DNA from: Terribium retamae
Lineage (GTDB): Bacteria > Pseudomonadota > Alphaproteobacteria > Rhizobiales > Rhizobiaceae
Reading direction: 5' to 3'
NCBI RefSeq assembly: GCF_022347545.1
Contig: NZ_JAKREW010000011.1
Coordinates: 1 to 64,000 of the forward strand
Length of the DNA: 64,000 nt
The stretch's first letter is position 1. Each line of letters begins with the position of its first letter. Positions 56,253-64,000 of the stretch are shown piece after piece. Position numbers and translations under genes: made by a program. The notes beneath the pieces were generated by a model that ran no database searches, was not told the origin of the DNA, and saw only the letters and a list, made by a program, of their open reading frames with translations.

Positions 56253-58841
56253 TCAGGCGTTCAGTTGCTTCCGCCAAAAAAGTTTGAGGCCTTGCAGCGC
56301 ACCGACCAGCACAACGGCTGCGACAAGCACTGCCGACAGATGAGCAAGGTTTGGCAGACCAACCTGGAAAAGTGCAGTGGCGGGCGGGAAGGCGAACACC
56401 AAGCCAAGCAGCACGAGATCGATGGCTACGACAGCCACAAAGGCGCGATTGCGTCGGCGCAGGCCCGCAGACGCATCGAAAGTACGATCGACCAAGACCA
56501 GTCCTACAATCGACACGATGAGCGATATGAAAGTAAGCGCACGCACCTCGTTTTCCGCAATACCAAAGTGGAGGCTCAGCAGATAGACGCTCGCAACCAT
56601 CGTCAACGCCAACGCGCCCTGGGTAAAGCTCCAGGTCATCAGCGAGCGACTAAACAAGGCTTGCTGTGGATCGCGTGGCGGCCGATCCATGACGTTGTCT
56701 TCCTCGGATTCCGCTTCGAAGACGAGCGAACAGAGCGGATCAATCACCATTTCCAGGAATGCGATGTGCAATGGCCCGAAGACGATCGGCAGGCCAAACA
56801 GCAACGGCACCAGCGACAGGCCCGCGATCGGGACATGGACGGCGGTGATGAAACTCATCGCCTTGCGCAAATTGTCATAGATGCGGCGGCCCTGGCGGAT
56901 CGCCATGACAATCGAACTGAAATCATCGTCCAGGAGAACGATTGAAGATGCCTCGCGGGCCACGTCTGTGCCGCGCCCGCCCATGGCAATGCCGATATCG
57001 GCCGCCTTCAGCGAAGGAGCATCGTTGACGCCGTCCCCCGTCATCGCAACGATCTCACCGTTGGCCTTGAGTGCCCTGACGATCGCCAGTTTTTGGTCGG
57101 GCATCGTTCGCGCAAAGACGCTCGTCGTCTTGACCGCCTGCAAGAGGGCTGCTTCATCCATCGCGCGAAGCTCTTCGCCGGTGACGACGGCGGCAGCGTC
57201 GAGCCCGGCCTCGCAAGCGATCGCTTTGGCGGTGACGGGATAATCGCCTGTGATCATGACCACCCGGATGCCAGCTGAGCGGCAGCTGGCGACAGCGTCC
57301 GGGACCTCCCTACGGAGCGGATCAGCCAACCCGACGAGACCCGCGAACTCGAACACAAAGTCGGCCTGATGGTCTGGCAGATCCGACCGGTTGTGGCGGG
57401 CGCATGCCACCCCGAGAACCCTCAGTCCCTTACCCGCCATAGCATCGGCGGATTTGCGGACCGCATTGGCGCGATCCTCGGGAAGATTGCAAAGCCGGAT
57501 GATTGCCTCCGGGGCACCTTTGGCAGCAATCAGGTAAGTGCCATTGCCGCCAGTTGGTCGCCAGGCGTTGGACATGGCGAGAAGCTCAGGACGAAGTCCG
57601 TAAGAACGAAACAATCGCCACTCGCCAACGCCTAGACAGTTTCGTGCGTTTCTTAGAGCGAGTTGGTGAAACGCCTTCTCCATGGGATCGAAAGGCACTT
57701 CGGCACAAGCGAGAGCACCCAGTTCGACAAGGTTGCAAAAGGCCGGCGGAACCTCGCCGATGGTATCGATCGGCCGAAAGACATCGCCGCCTGGCGTCCT
57801 CAATTCCGCGACCGTCATCTGGTTTCGCGTCAGCGTCCCCGTCTTGTCGGTGCAAAGGACGGTCGCTGATCCAAGCGTCTCGATGGCCGTGGTCTTGCGG
57901 GTGAGCACTCGCACCTGCGACAGGCGCCAGGCGCCCATGGCCATGAAGATGGTCAGCACCATGGGAAATTCCTCGGGCAGCATCGACATGCCCAACGCAA
58001 TCCCCGCCAAAGTGGCGTCGAGCCATTGTCCGCGGAACCAGCCGTGCAGCAGAACCGCGAAAAGACTGACAACGACGCCAATCACTGCAAACAGCCTGAC
58101 GATCTTTCGTGTCTGTTTTTGCAGTCGAGGCGCCTCGCTTTCCAAGGCGCTCAGAGACTGCCCGATCGCTCCGATTTCGGTGTGGATTCCAGTTGCCAGG
58201 GCTTCACCTAGACCGGAACCGCGAACGACAAGGGTCCCGGAAAAGACGACGGGCAGGTCATCCCCGCCCGGTCGTGGTTTTGCAGCGCGGTCGATGAGCG
58301 CTGCCGCATTCTTGCGCACCGGTACGAATTCGCCTGTAAGAAGCGACTCGTCCGCCTGAAGATCATCAGCTTCGAGCAGCACCATATCCGCCGGCGCCCG
58401 GTCGCCCTCCGCAAGCACCACGATATCGCCACGGACGACTTCGCGCCCGGCAATCCGCCGACGCTGGCCTTCGCGCACGACCAGTGCGCGGGGGCTGGCA
58501 AGATCGCGAAGCGCCTCCAGGATACGCTCCGTGCGTGCCTCCTGCACGATGGTGATGACGATCGACAAGCTCGCGAAGCACAGCAGAATCAGCGCCTCCT
58601 GCAGATCGCCAAGCAGCAGGTAGACGCCGCCTGCCCCCAACAGCAGCGCGAGCATCGGTTCGCGGATGACCTCGGCGGCAATTTTCAGCGGTGTCCGTCG
58701 TCCTGATTTGGGCAGTTCATTGGGTCCCTCGGCGACAAGCCTGGACCTGGCTTCCGCTTCACTGAGGCCGGAGAGCTTCCGGCCGCTTTTCGGGACGACA
58801 CGACAGCCGTTCGACTGCTGCTTGAACGCAACCTCGGACAT
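56253..58841 (-). CDS. Cation-transporting P-type ATPase (calcium/PMA-type)
   Basis: 862 residues. N-terminal cation-ATPase domain (LSEAEARSRLVAEGPNELP), actuator domain with LLTGEFVPV (TGEF in place of the usual TGES), phosphorylation motif DKTGTLT (Asp332), nucleotide and hinge motifs MTGDGVNDAPSLKAADIGIA, and ten or so membrane helices with a long C-terminal set. Moves cations across the inner membrane; the ion is not evident. It follows a FixK-box-driven universal stress protein gene by 36 bp. The mycobacterial DosR regulon likewise includes the P-type ATPase CtpF, as I recall. Confidence 0.9.
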   Translation of the reverse strand: MSEVAFKQQSNGCRVVPKSGRKLSGLSEAEARSRLVAEGPNELPKSGRRTPLKIAAEVIREPMLALLLGAGGVYLLLGDLQEALILLCFASLSIVITIVQEARTERILEALRDLASPRALVVREGQRRRIAGREVVRGDIVVLAEGDRAPADMVLLEADDLQADESLLTGEFVPVRKNAAALIDRAAKPRPGGDDLPVVFSGTLVVRGSGLGEALATGIHTEIGAIGQSLSALESEAPRLQKQTRKIVRLFAVIGVVVSLFAVLLHGWFRGQWLDATLAGIALGMSMLPEEFPMVLTIFMAMGAWRLSQVRVLTRKTTAIETLGSATVLCTDKTGTLTRNQMTVAELRTPGGDVFRPIDTIGEVPPAFCNLVELGALACAEVPFDPMEKAFHQLALRNARNCLGVGEWRLFRSYGLRPELLAMSNAWRPTGGNGTYLIAAKGAPEAIIRLCNLPEDRANAVRKSADAMAGKGLRVLGVACARHNRSDLPDHQADFVFEFAGLVGLADPLRREVPDAVASCRSAGIRVVMITGDYPVTAKAIACEAGLDAAAVVTGEELRAMDEAALLQAVKTTSVFARTMPDQKLAIVRALKANGEIVAMTGDGVNDAPSLKAADIGIAMGGRGTDVAREASSIVLLDDDFSSIVMAIRQGRRIYDNLRKAMSFITAVHVPIAGLSLVPLLFGLPIVFGPLHIAFLEMVIDPLCSLVFEAESEEDNVMDRPPRDPQQALFSRSLMTWSFTQGALALTMVASVYLLSLHFGIAENEVRALTFISLIVSIVGLVLVDRTFDASAGLRRRNRAFVAVVAIDLVLLGLVFAFPPATALFQVGLPNLAHLSAVLVAAVVLVGALQGLKLFWRKQLNA

Positions 58842-58877
58842 AGGCTTGGGTCCTGAGACAGAGCGATTTCGCGTCGT

Positions 58878-59714
58878 CTAGTGAGACATCAAGACCGGCA
58901 TGCGCAGGTCCGAGAAGACCCCCTCGGTCGCTCCGCCAAGAACGATATCCCGCAGACGGGAGTGGCCATAGGCGCCCATGACGAGGAGTTGGCCGCCTAT
59001 CTTCTTGGCATGTCGCTGAAGCACAACACCGATCGGATCCTGACCGGCAAGGATGGACTCCGCCTTCGCGTGGAACCCTCGTGCCTTCAGGCCAAGTGCC
59101 AGGCGCTCGGCACTGTCCTGACGCGGCAGAACCTTCTCGTCGACGACGCTAACGATCGATATCTGCTTGGCCCGTTCCAGGAAAGGAGTGGCATCGGCCA
59201 CTGCTCTTGCAGCCACCCGGCTTCCATCCCAGGCCACCACAACGTGTTCAAGATCGCCGACCTTTTCTGAATCCGGAAGAAGCAATGTGGGGCGCCCCGA
59301 GCTGAAGACGACCTCTTCGGCAACCGACTGCAAAGCCTCGCTGTCGCGTGCCCATCCGGCCATGCAGAGATCGAAATAGCGTCCCTCCGTGGCGGCCAAT
59401 TCTCCCATCAATCCGGGCGCCGCCTTCAGCTCCTGTGTGGTCAAAGTGACCTTGTGCTGCACGGCTTCCGTCGCGACCGCGTCGAGCAAGGCCTTGCCAC
59501 GGCTCCTGCTGGCAGTCTCGGCCTCGCGGATCTTGGCTGGAAGGTCGAGCAGCAGGGTGGATAGCGCGTTCGAGACATCCGGGATGTTGACATCGATAAC
59601 TGCCGCATCGAGCACGGCGCCCAACTGGCTGGCCACTGCCACCGCATTGGCCGCGATCTTGGGGTCCGGCGTGTCCGGATAAGTCGGCAAGAACAGGCAG
59701 GTCAAGGTCTGCAT
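58878..59714 (-). CDS. Universal stress protein, tandem UspA domains
   Basis: 278 residues from the ATG at 59714, which has AGGAG at ideal spacing; the ATG at 59723 abuts the same AGGAG and is less likely. First Usp domain degenerate (~1-145), second with VVVAWDGSRVAARAVADATP and the nucleotide loop VMGAYGHSRLRDIVLGGATE. Upstream partner of the P-type ATPase gene. Confidence 0.87.
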   Translation of the reverse strand: MQTLTCLFLPTYPDTPDPKIAANAVAVASQLGAVLDAAVIDVNIPDVSNALSTLLLDLPAKIREAETASRSRGKALLDAVATEAVQHKVTLTTQELKAAPGLMGELAATEGRYFDLCMAGWARDSEALQSVAEEVVFSSGRPTLLLPDSEKVGDLEHVVVAWDGSRVAARAVADATPFLERAKQISIVSVVDEKVLPRQDSAERLALGLKARGFHAKAESILAGQDPIGVVLQRHAKKIGGQLLVMGAYGHSRLRDIVLGGATEGVFSDLRMPVLMSH

Positions 59715-59763
59715 TGGTTTCATCTCCTTTGCGTCACATCAACATGGGCGGCAGTCTTTCGCC

Positions 59764-59777
59764 TTGACGCACATCAA
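59764..59777. promoter_or_regulatory. FNR/FixK-type box (TTGACGCACATCAA)
   Basis: Perfect TTGA-N6-TCAA dyad, 49 bp before the universal stress protein ATG; presumably drives usp and the P-type ATPase. Nothing else is evident in 59778-60018. Confidence 0.78.
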
Positions 59778-60018
59778 GTTCGATCAACCGGCAAGCCGGT
59801 TTAAGGGTTGGAATTCATCTTGAATGATTGCCAAAGAGAGCCGGCGCGAAGCCCGCAGGCATTTTGTCTCTCGAAGCAGTCGCCGCCTGAGAACGACGCC
59901 AACGCCAACGTTTTGGCGCGGCGCGTTTGCGCGACAACTTGCATATGACGGCAAAGAATTGGCGCCAAAGGTTGAGCCTGCGACGGCTTAGAGCCGAGCA
60001 ACCAGCGCGATGAGCGGG

Positions 60019-60423
60019 CTAGGCCATCGCAATCGTGTTCTTGATCGATTCCACCGAGTGTTTGACAAGATCCTTGTCGACTTCACCCACCAGCTTCGCC
60101 TCGAGCGCGGGCTTATAGTGCTTGCGCATTTCTCCCAGGGTGCGCGGATCGGCCACGACGAATAGATGCTGGTAGCTCGTTTCTAGCGCCTGATCGTTTA
60201 GATAGGCAGCCACCGATCCGGCGAAATCATCTTCATGCAACCGCGCCTCGTCCGGATTGGCAGTCGAACTGCGATGCCGGCCGCCTGACCCGGTATGGGT
60301 TCTCTCCAAGGCAGGATCATCGATTTCGATCAGGTCAAGGTGAGGTTCATGGCCTTTGCTGTGAAACAGTCGCAACCGCTCACCGTCCGTGACCGCGACA
60401 AGGGTATCATTGTTCAGGATCAT
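60019..60423 (-). CDS. Host-attachment-family protein (baeRF-like)
   Basis: 134 residues, ATG 60423 after GGAGAG. Pattern of the 'protein required for attachment to host cells' family (PF10116): LVAVTDGERLRLFHSKGHEP, then HEDDFAGSVAAYLNDQALET, HLFVVADPRTLGEMRKHYKP and a closing helix. The family name comes from an Agrobacterium attachment phenotype; the fold relates to release-factor eRF1-like domains, suggesting a translation-linked role under stress. A perfect FixK-type box lies 70 bp upstream. Confidence 0.8.
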   Translation of the reverse strand: MILNNDTLVAVTDGERLRLFHSKGHEPHLDLIEIDDPALERTHTGSGGRHRSSTANPDEARLHEDDFAGSVAAYLNDQALETSYQHLFVVADPRTLGEMRKHYKPALEAKLVGEVDKDLVKHSVESIKNTIAMA

Positions 60424-60493
60424 CTATCTCTCCATGGCAACCGACCGGAGCAATCGGCTGAAGACAGAGAATTGCCTTTCGTCCGGCAACGCC

Positions 60494-60507
60494 TTGATTT
60501 TGATCAA
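60494..60507. promoter_or_regulatory. FNR/FixK-type box (TTGATTTTGATCAA)
   Basis: Perfect TTGA-N6-TCAA dyad with canonical half-sites TTGAT/ATCAA, 70 bp before the host-attachment-family gene. Confidence 0.78.
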
Positions 60508-60568
60508 AAGGAAGCAGGTTGTGTGTGGGCCGGCACGTTTCCATGATGCCGGCTTCAAATCAGGGCCG

Positions 60569-61405
60569 TCAGCGCGCCAAGAATATCGGCAACGGCGGAT
60601 TGTCGATTGCTGAACGGGTCGCACCGCCGAAGATGCGTTCGCGCAGCCGGGAATGACCATAAGCACCCATGACCATGAGGTCGGCTGCGGTGTCGATCGC
60701 GTGCCGGAACAGAACAGCAGCCGTAGACTGGTTTGAACTTGGCAGACGGTCCACCGTGACCTTCACGTCATGGCGCACCAGATACGCCGCGATATCGGCT
60801 CCAGGTTCCTGGCCGTGGTGGCGCTCATCTTCGATCGGATCAACCATGACAATGCGTACCTCGTCAGCGCCGACAAGCATGCCGAGCGCCTCACGCACTG
60901 CCCGCGATGCCTCCAGGCTGGCGTCCCAGGCGACAAGGATGCGCTTTGGCTTCAGGGTCGCTCGCGCGCCCTCCGGGACCAGCAGGAGCGGTTTGCCCGA
61001 CCAGAACAGTGCGCCTTCGATGACCCGCTTCTTCAAGGTGTGGGTCGCCAGCAACTCCGGCCCGATCACCGTCAAGTCGGTGTAGCGTGCCCGCCGCCCG
61101 ATGATGTCATCGGCCCAGGCTTCCTCCGGATAGTCGCTGCTCAAGTCAGCCGACACAGCCGTTTGCGACAGCATTTTGGAGACGACCGAAGTTCGCCTTT
61201 CCAGTTGTTGCATCTCGGCCTCACGCTCTTTCAACCAGGCTGTGGACACAACCGCGGCGTATTCGCCTCCGGCGGGTGGAGAGGCGAGCACCACAACAAG
61301 AACCGAAAGATGCGCGTTGATCTCCTCACACAGTTTCGCGGCAAGCTTCAGATCGTCTTCGCCCTGACGGGCTCCTGTAACCGTCAGCACTGATTTGAAC
61401 GGCAT
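60569..61405 (-). CDS. Universal stress protein, tandem UspA domains
   Basis: 278 residues, ATG 61405 after AAGGAA. Tandem Usp: the first half has LVVVLASPPAGGEYA and DLTVIGPELLA; the second has RILVAWDASLEASRAVREAL and the loop VMGAYGHSRLRERIFGGATR. Third tandem Usp of the island. Upstream lie one perfect (61506) and one near-perfect (61473) FixK-type box. Confidence 0.87.
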   Translation of the reverse strand: MPFKSVLTVTGARQGEDDLKLAAKLCEEINAHLSVLVVVLASPPAGGEYAAVVSTAWLKEREAEMQQLERRTSVVSKMLSQTAVSADLSSDYPEEAWADDIIGRRARYTDLTVIGPELLATHTLKKRVIEGALFWSGKPLLLVPEGARATLKPKRILVAWDASLEASRAVREALGMLVGADEVRIVMVDPIEDERHHGQEPGADIAAYLVRHDVKVTVDRLPSSNQSTAAVLFRHAIDTAADLMVMGAYGHSRLRERIFGGATRSAIDNPPLPIFLAR

Positions 61406-61472
61406 GGCAAAATTCCTTTTCCGCTAAGTTTCACGAAGAAGCCTAGCCGTAGCTGATCGACCGAAATCTTCA

Positions 61473-61486
61473 TTGCGCTGCGTCAA
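61473..61486. promoter_or_regulatory. Near-perfect FNR/FixK-type box (TTGCGCTGCGTCAA)
   Basis: One mismatch (TTGC for TTGA). It is 67 bp before the universal stress protein ATG, the usual spacing in this island, so it may be the working site for that gene. Confidence 0.45.
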
Positions 61487-61505
61487 AAATAAAAAGCGGC
61501 GCGGC

Positions 61506-61519
61506 TTGATGTTGATCAA
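61506..61519. promoter_or_regulatory. FNR/FixK-type box (TTGATGTTGATCAA)
   Basis: Perfect TTGA-N6-TCAA dyad, 100 bp before the universal stress protein gene (minus) and 163 bp before the APH/kinase gene (plus). It could serve either. Confidence 0.7.
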
Positions 61520-61682
61520 CGTGGGCTCGCGGCTGCGACGCTAACTTTTTCAACGTTTCGGAGAACTGTCGCGAGAGAACGTCCATGAACAGGGCCGTCA
61601 GCAATCCAGCGCAAATGCCGTCTTCAGCAGGAATGCAATCGGGTGCATCGGATCCTAACAATGCAAGACACGGAGACCCTGG

Positions 61683-63224
61683 ATGATCACCGAAAACCAG
61701 CAGCCGGTGATTGAGATGATGTCAAATCCGGCCAGCTACGGTAAGCTGGGTCCCGTTGAGAAGATTGAAACCCACATTTCCCAGATATTCCTGGTCGGGC
61801 AACGAGCCTTCAAACTGAAGCGGGCGGTCAAACTGCCCTATGTCGATTTTTCGACGCCTGCCCTCCGGCTTGCGGCATGTGAGAAAGAGGTAGAACTCAA
61901 TTCCGAGACCGCACCTGGTCTCTATGTGGGCGTGCGGCGCATCACGCGCGATGGCGACCGGATTGCCCTGAATGGAACCGGCGAATTGATCGATGCCGTC
62001 ATCGAGATGGTTCGCTTCGACCAGTCCGGACTTCTCGATCGCATGGCCATTGCCGGCAAGCTGACGCCTGGCTTGATGACACAGGTCGCGCGGATGGTGG
62101 TGCGTTATCACCGCGGTGTTCCAGCCGTCCATTCCGGCAGCGGAACATCGAACATCGGTGGCGTGCTGGATATCAACGCGGCTGGTTTTGCAAGCAGCCA
62201 TGTCTTCGATACGGTGGAAATCAGGACACTCACGGAAGCTTTTCGAACCGCACTCGCGCGTCATTCCCGCCTGCTTGATGAACGCGAGGCCGCTGGGCGT
62301 GTCCGGCGTTGCCATGGCGACCTGCACCTGCGCAACGTCTGCCTTTTGAACGGCGAACCCCATCTGTTCGACTGTATCGAGTTCAACGATCAGATCGCCA
62401 CGATCGACATCCTATACGACCTTGCGTTCCTGCTGATGGATCTCTGGCATCGCGGTTTCCCCCAGTTCGCCAACCTGGTGATGAACCGCTATCTCGATGA
62501 GGCCGACGAAGAAGACGGCTTTATCCTGCTGCCGTTCTTCATGGCCGTGCGCGCAGCGGTTCGCGCGCATGTGACGGCAACTCAGGTGGAGGAAGGCAGC
62601 GCGGACGGCGCAAGACTGGCCGCCGAGGCAAGATCTTATTTCGAGCTTGCCCGCTCATTGCTCGCTGAAAAGCCGCCGCGCCTGATTGCAATCGGCGGAT
62701 TGAGCGGCTCCGGCAAGACGACAGTGGCCGAGGCAATTGCCCATGCGATCGGCGCACCACCCGGTGCGCGGATCATCGAGAGCGATCGCATCCGCAAGGC
62801 CCTGCATGGCGTGCCGGCTGAGACAAAACTCCCCGACAAGGCTTATCGCCCGGAGGTTTCCGAACGGGTCTACCGCCAGATTGCATGGCGCAGCGACCTG
62901 ATCCTCGCCCAGGGTGGTTGCGTCCTGGCCGATGCCGTCTTCGACAAGCCAGGCAACCGTGACAGCATCGAGCGGGTCGCTCGCGACAGGTCCGTGCCCT
63001 TTACAGGCTTTTGGCTGACGGCTGACCCAGCGATACTTTGGTCCCGCATCCGCGAGCGCAAGAACAATCCTTCCGATGCCACGGTCGACATCCTGTCCAG
63101 GCAATTGCAGCGGGATGTCGGGCAGGTCAGTTGGCGTGCAATCAAAACCGATCGGCGTATAGAAGAGATCGGATTGGAAATACTAAAATCCCCAACCTCT
63201 AAACACCGACCTCAACCTCATTGA
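61683..63224 (+). CDS. Fused aminoglycoside phosphotransferase-like / P-loop kinase protein
   Basis: 513 residues. N-terminal APH-like kinase half (~1-330) with the catalytic RRCHGDLHLRNVCLLNGEPH and metal-binding FDCIEFND; C-terminal P-loop kinase half (~345-500) with GGLSGSGKTTVAEAIAHAIG and IIESDRIRKALHG. Function is unknown and it is not necessarily a drug-modifying enzyme. The same fusion, Rv2004c, belongs to the mycobacterial DosR regulon as I recall. RBS GGAG. Its 3' end overlaps the convergent acetate-CoA ligase/GNAT gene by 26 bp. Confidence 0.85.
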   Translation: MITENQQPVIEMMSNPASYGKLGPVEKIETHISQIFLVGQRAFKLKRAVKLPYVDFSTPALRLAACEKEVELNSETAPGLYVGVRRITRDGDRIALNGTGELIDAVIEMVRFDQSGLLDRMAIAGKLTPGLMTQVARMVVRYHRGVPAVHSGSGTSNIGGVLDINAAGFASSHVFDTVEIRTLTEAFRTALARHSRLLDEREAAGRVRRCHGDLHLRNVCLLNGEPHLFDCIEFNDQIATIDILYDLAFLLMDLWHRGFPQFANLVMNRYLDEADEEDGFILLPFFMAVRAAVRAHVTATQVEEGSADGARLAAEARSYFELARSLLAEKPPRLIAIGGLSGSGKTTVAEAIAHAIGAPPGARIIESDRIRKALHGVPAETKLPDKAYRPEVSERVYRQIAWRSDLILAQGGCVLADAVFDKPGNRDSIERVARDRSVPFTGFWLTADPAILWSRIRERKNNPSDATVDILSRQLQRDVGQVSWRAIKTDRRIEEIGLEILKSPTSKHRPQPH

Positions 63225-64000
63225 GATTGCTGGCGAAAGCTGGCGTATTGACCTCCAACGTGGCCACGGACAGCCCGGGCTCGCTGGGATGGTGCGACAG
63301 CGAGAAGCCGAACTCCCGGCACATGGCCAACATCTTGTGGTTCTCGTTGAGAACGATACCCTCGATCCTGTCGAGATGCTCGGCCTTGGCATAGGCGATG
63401 ATTTGCTTCAGCAATTCCCATCCGAGCCCGTGACCTTGCAGGTCGGTCCGCACGAGAAGGGCATATTCGCCTGTCGTATGATCGGGGTCGCAGCAGAGCC
63501 GGCCGATTCCGGCCAGCTTGCCAGTGCCTTCTTCCAGCGCGGCGAAAGCGATATCGCGGTCATAGTCGAGTTGTGTGAGCCGCTTCAGCATCTGGTCGGG
63601 GAAATTCTTGCGTGGCGCGAGAAAGCGTAGCCGAAGATCCCCTGGCGAGACTTTAGCCAGAAACTCAGGATAAAGCGTCACGTCTGCCGGCATGACAGGC
63701 CGCATTTGGAAGGACATGCCTGCCGTTACGAAGTCGCGGCTCCATCCCGCTGGATAGGGCCTTATGGCAAGGGCCGGGTTCGGTCCGACTTCATCCACAC
63801 GCTCTGGGTTAATTTCGATACGGGCGTCCAGTGCAATCGCGCCGTTGGCATCAACAAGCAGCGGATTGACGTCGAGAGAAACCAGGCAGGGAAAATCGAC
63901 GACCATTTGTGACAGGCCGGTCAACGCGGCCATGATCGCCGCCCGGTTGGCCGGAGCGCGGTCGCGATAGCCGGCAAGCAAGCGGCCTATGCGGGTCGCA
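63199..64000 (-). CDS. Acetate-CoA ligase (ADP-forming)/GNAT acetyltransferase fusion, C-terminal part (runs off right edge)
   Basis: The visible ~266 C-terminal residues include the end of the ATP-grasp half of an ADP-forming acyl-CoA synthetase (MVVDFPCLVSLDVNPLLVDA, IALDARIEI) and then a GNAT acetyltransferase (~100-255: MRPVMPADVTLYPEFLAKVS, YALLVRTDLQGHGLGWELLK). This is the Pat/PatZ-type architecture that acetylates lysines of enzymes such as acetyl-CoA synthetase. The frame remains open to the window edge, so the N-terminal CoA-binding half lies outside. Confidence 0.85.
   Translation of the reverse strand, partial: ATRIGRLLAGYRDRAPANRAAIMAALTGLSQMVVDFPCLVSLDVNPLLVDANGAIALDARIEINPERVDEVGPNPALAIRPYPAGWSRDFVTAGMSFQMRPVMPADVTLYPEFLAKVSPGDLRLRFLAPRKNFPDQMLKRLTQLDYDRDIAFAALEEGTGKLAGIGRLCCDPDHTTGEYALLVRTDLQGHGLGWELLKQIIAYAKAEHLDRIEGIVLNENHKMLAMCREFGFSLSHHPSEPGLSVATLEVNTPAFASNLNEVEVGV

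Noticed and set aside
61683..63224. Aminoglycoside resistance gene
   Set aside because: The APH-like half belongs to the fused APH/P-loop family found in stress regulons; nothing indicates drug modification.
1..64000. CRISPR arrays, phage or transposase genes
   Set aside because: No regularly spaced direct repeats, integrase, transposase or terminal inverted repeats were seen; the decayed fragments found are regulators and surface genes, not mobile elements.

Overview
The window looks like an alphaproteobacterial, most likely Rhizobiales (Mesorhizobium/Sinorhizobium-like), replicon. It is GC-rich with strong third-position GC, and it carries FixL/FixJ, a FixK-type regulon, BKACE and dimethylformamidase-family catabolic genes, and rhizobial-style ABC operons. 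No rRNA, tRNA, CRISPR array, intact insertion sequence or replication origin was seen.

Layout. (1) 0-2.3 kb: a Gly-rich secreted protein cut by the left edge, a two-winged-helix regulator and a 5'-truncated AraC regulator. (2) 2.4-7.0 kb: a sulfonate-type ABC importer with a flavin monooxygenase and an OsmC protein, preceded by a palindromic operator. (3) 7.2-16.7 kb: a nine-gene minus-strand operon (polar amino acid-type ABC importer, dimethylformamidase-like amidase, class III aminotransferase, BKACE, HDAC/acetylpolyamine amidohydrolase, thioesterase) divergent from a LysR regulator. Together these look like an undescribed route for an N-acylated beta-amino acid-like compound. (4) 16.7-22.9 kb: a decayed accessory stretch with two small secreted proteins, a diguanylate cyclase, an AraC regulator, and remnants of AraC, autotransporter and EAL genes. 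(5) 22.9-34.2 kb: a cell-surface cluster with a 1238-residue autotransporter, two L,D-transpeptidases, a DUF6065-like protein, an outer-membrane/collagen-like fusion and a divergent two-component system. The autotransporter and the collagen-like protein share a Cys-containing motif. (6) 34.2-64 kb: a stress/hypoxia island.

The island is the most striking part. It encodes FixLJ, FtsH, Hsp20, an orphan GroEL, two DUF2267 proteins, a phosphoribosyltransferase, three universal stress proteins, a YhiI-RbbA-YhhJ-type exporter, a full arginine deiminase pathway (arcD-arcA-arcB-arcC), a P-type ATPase, a host-attachment-family protein, an APH/ATP-binding kinase-like protein and an acetate-CoA ligase/GNAT protein. 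Eleven perfect TTGA-N6-TCAA (FNR/FixK-type) palindromes were found by eye, all between genes and mostly 49-88 bp upstream of start codons. No FNR/FixK gene is in the window. The gene set parallels the mycobacterial DosR dormancy regulon, which is also controlled by a heme sensor kinase.
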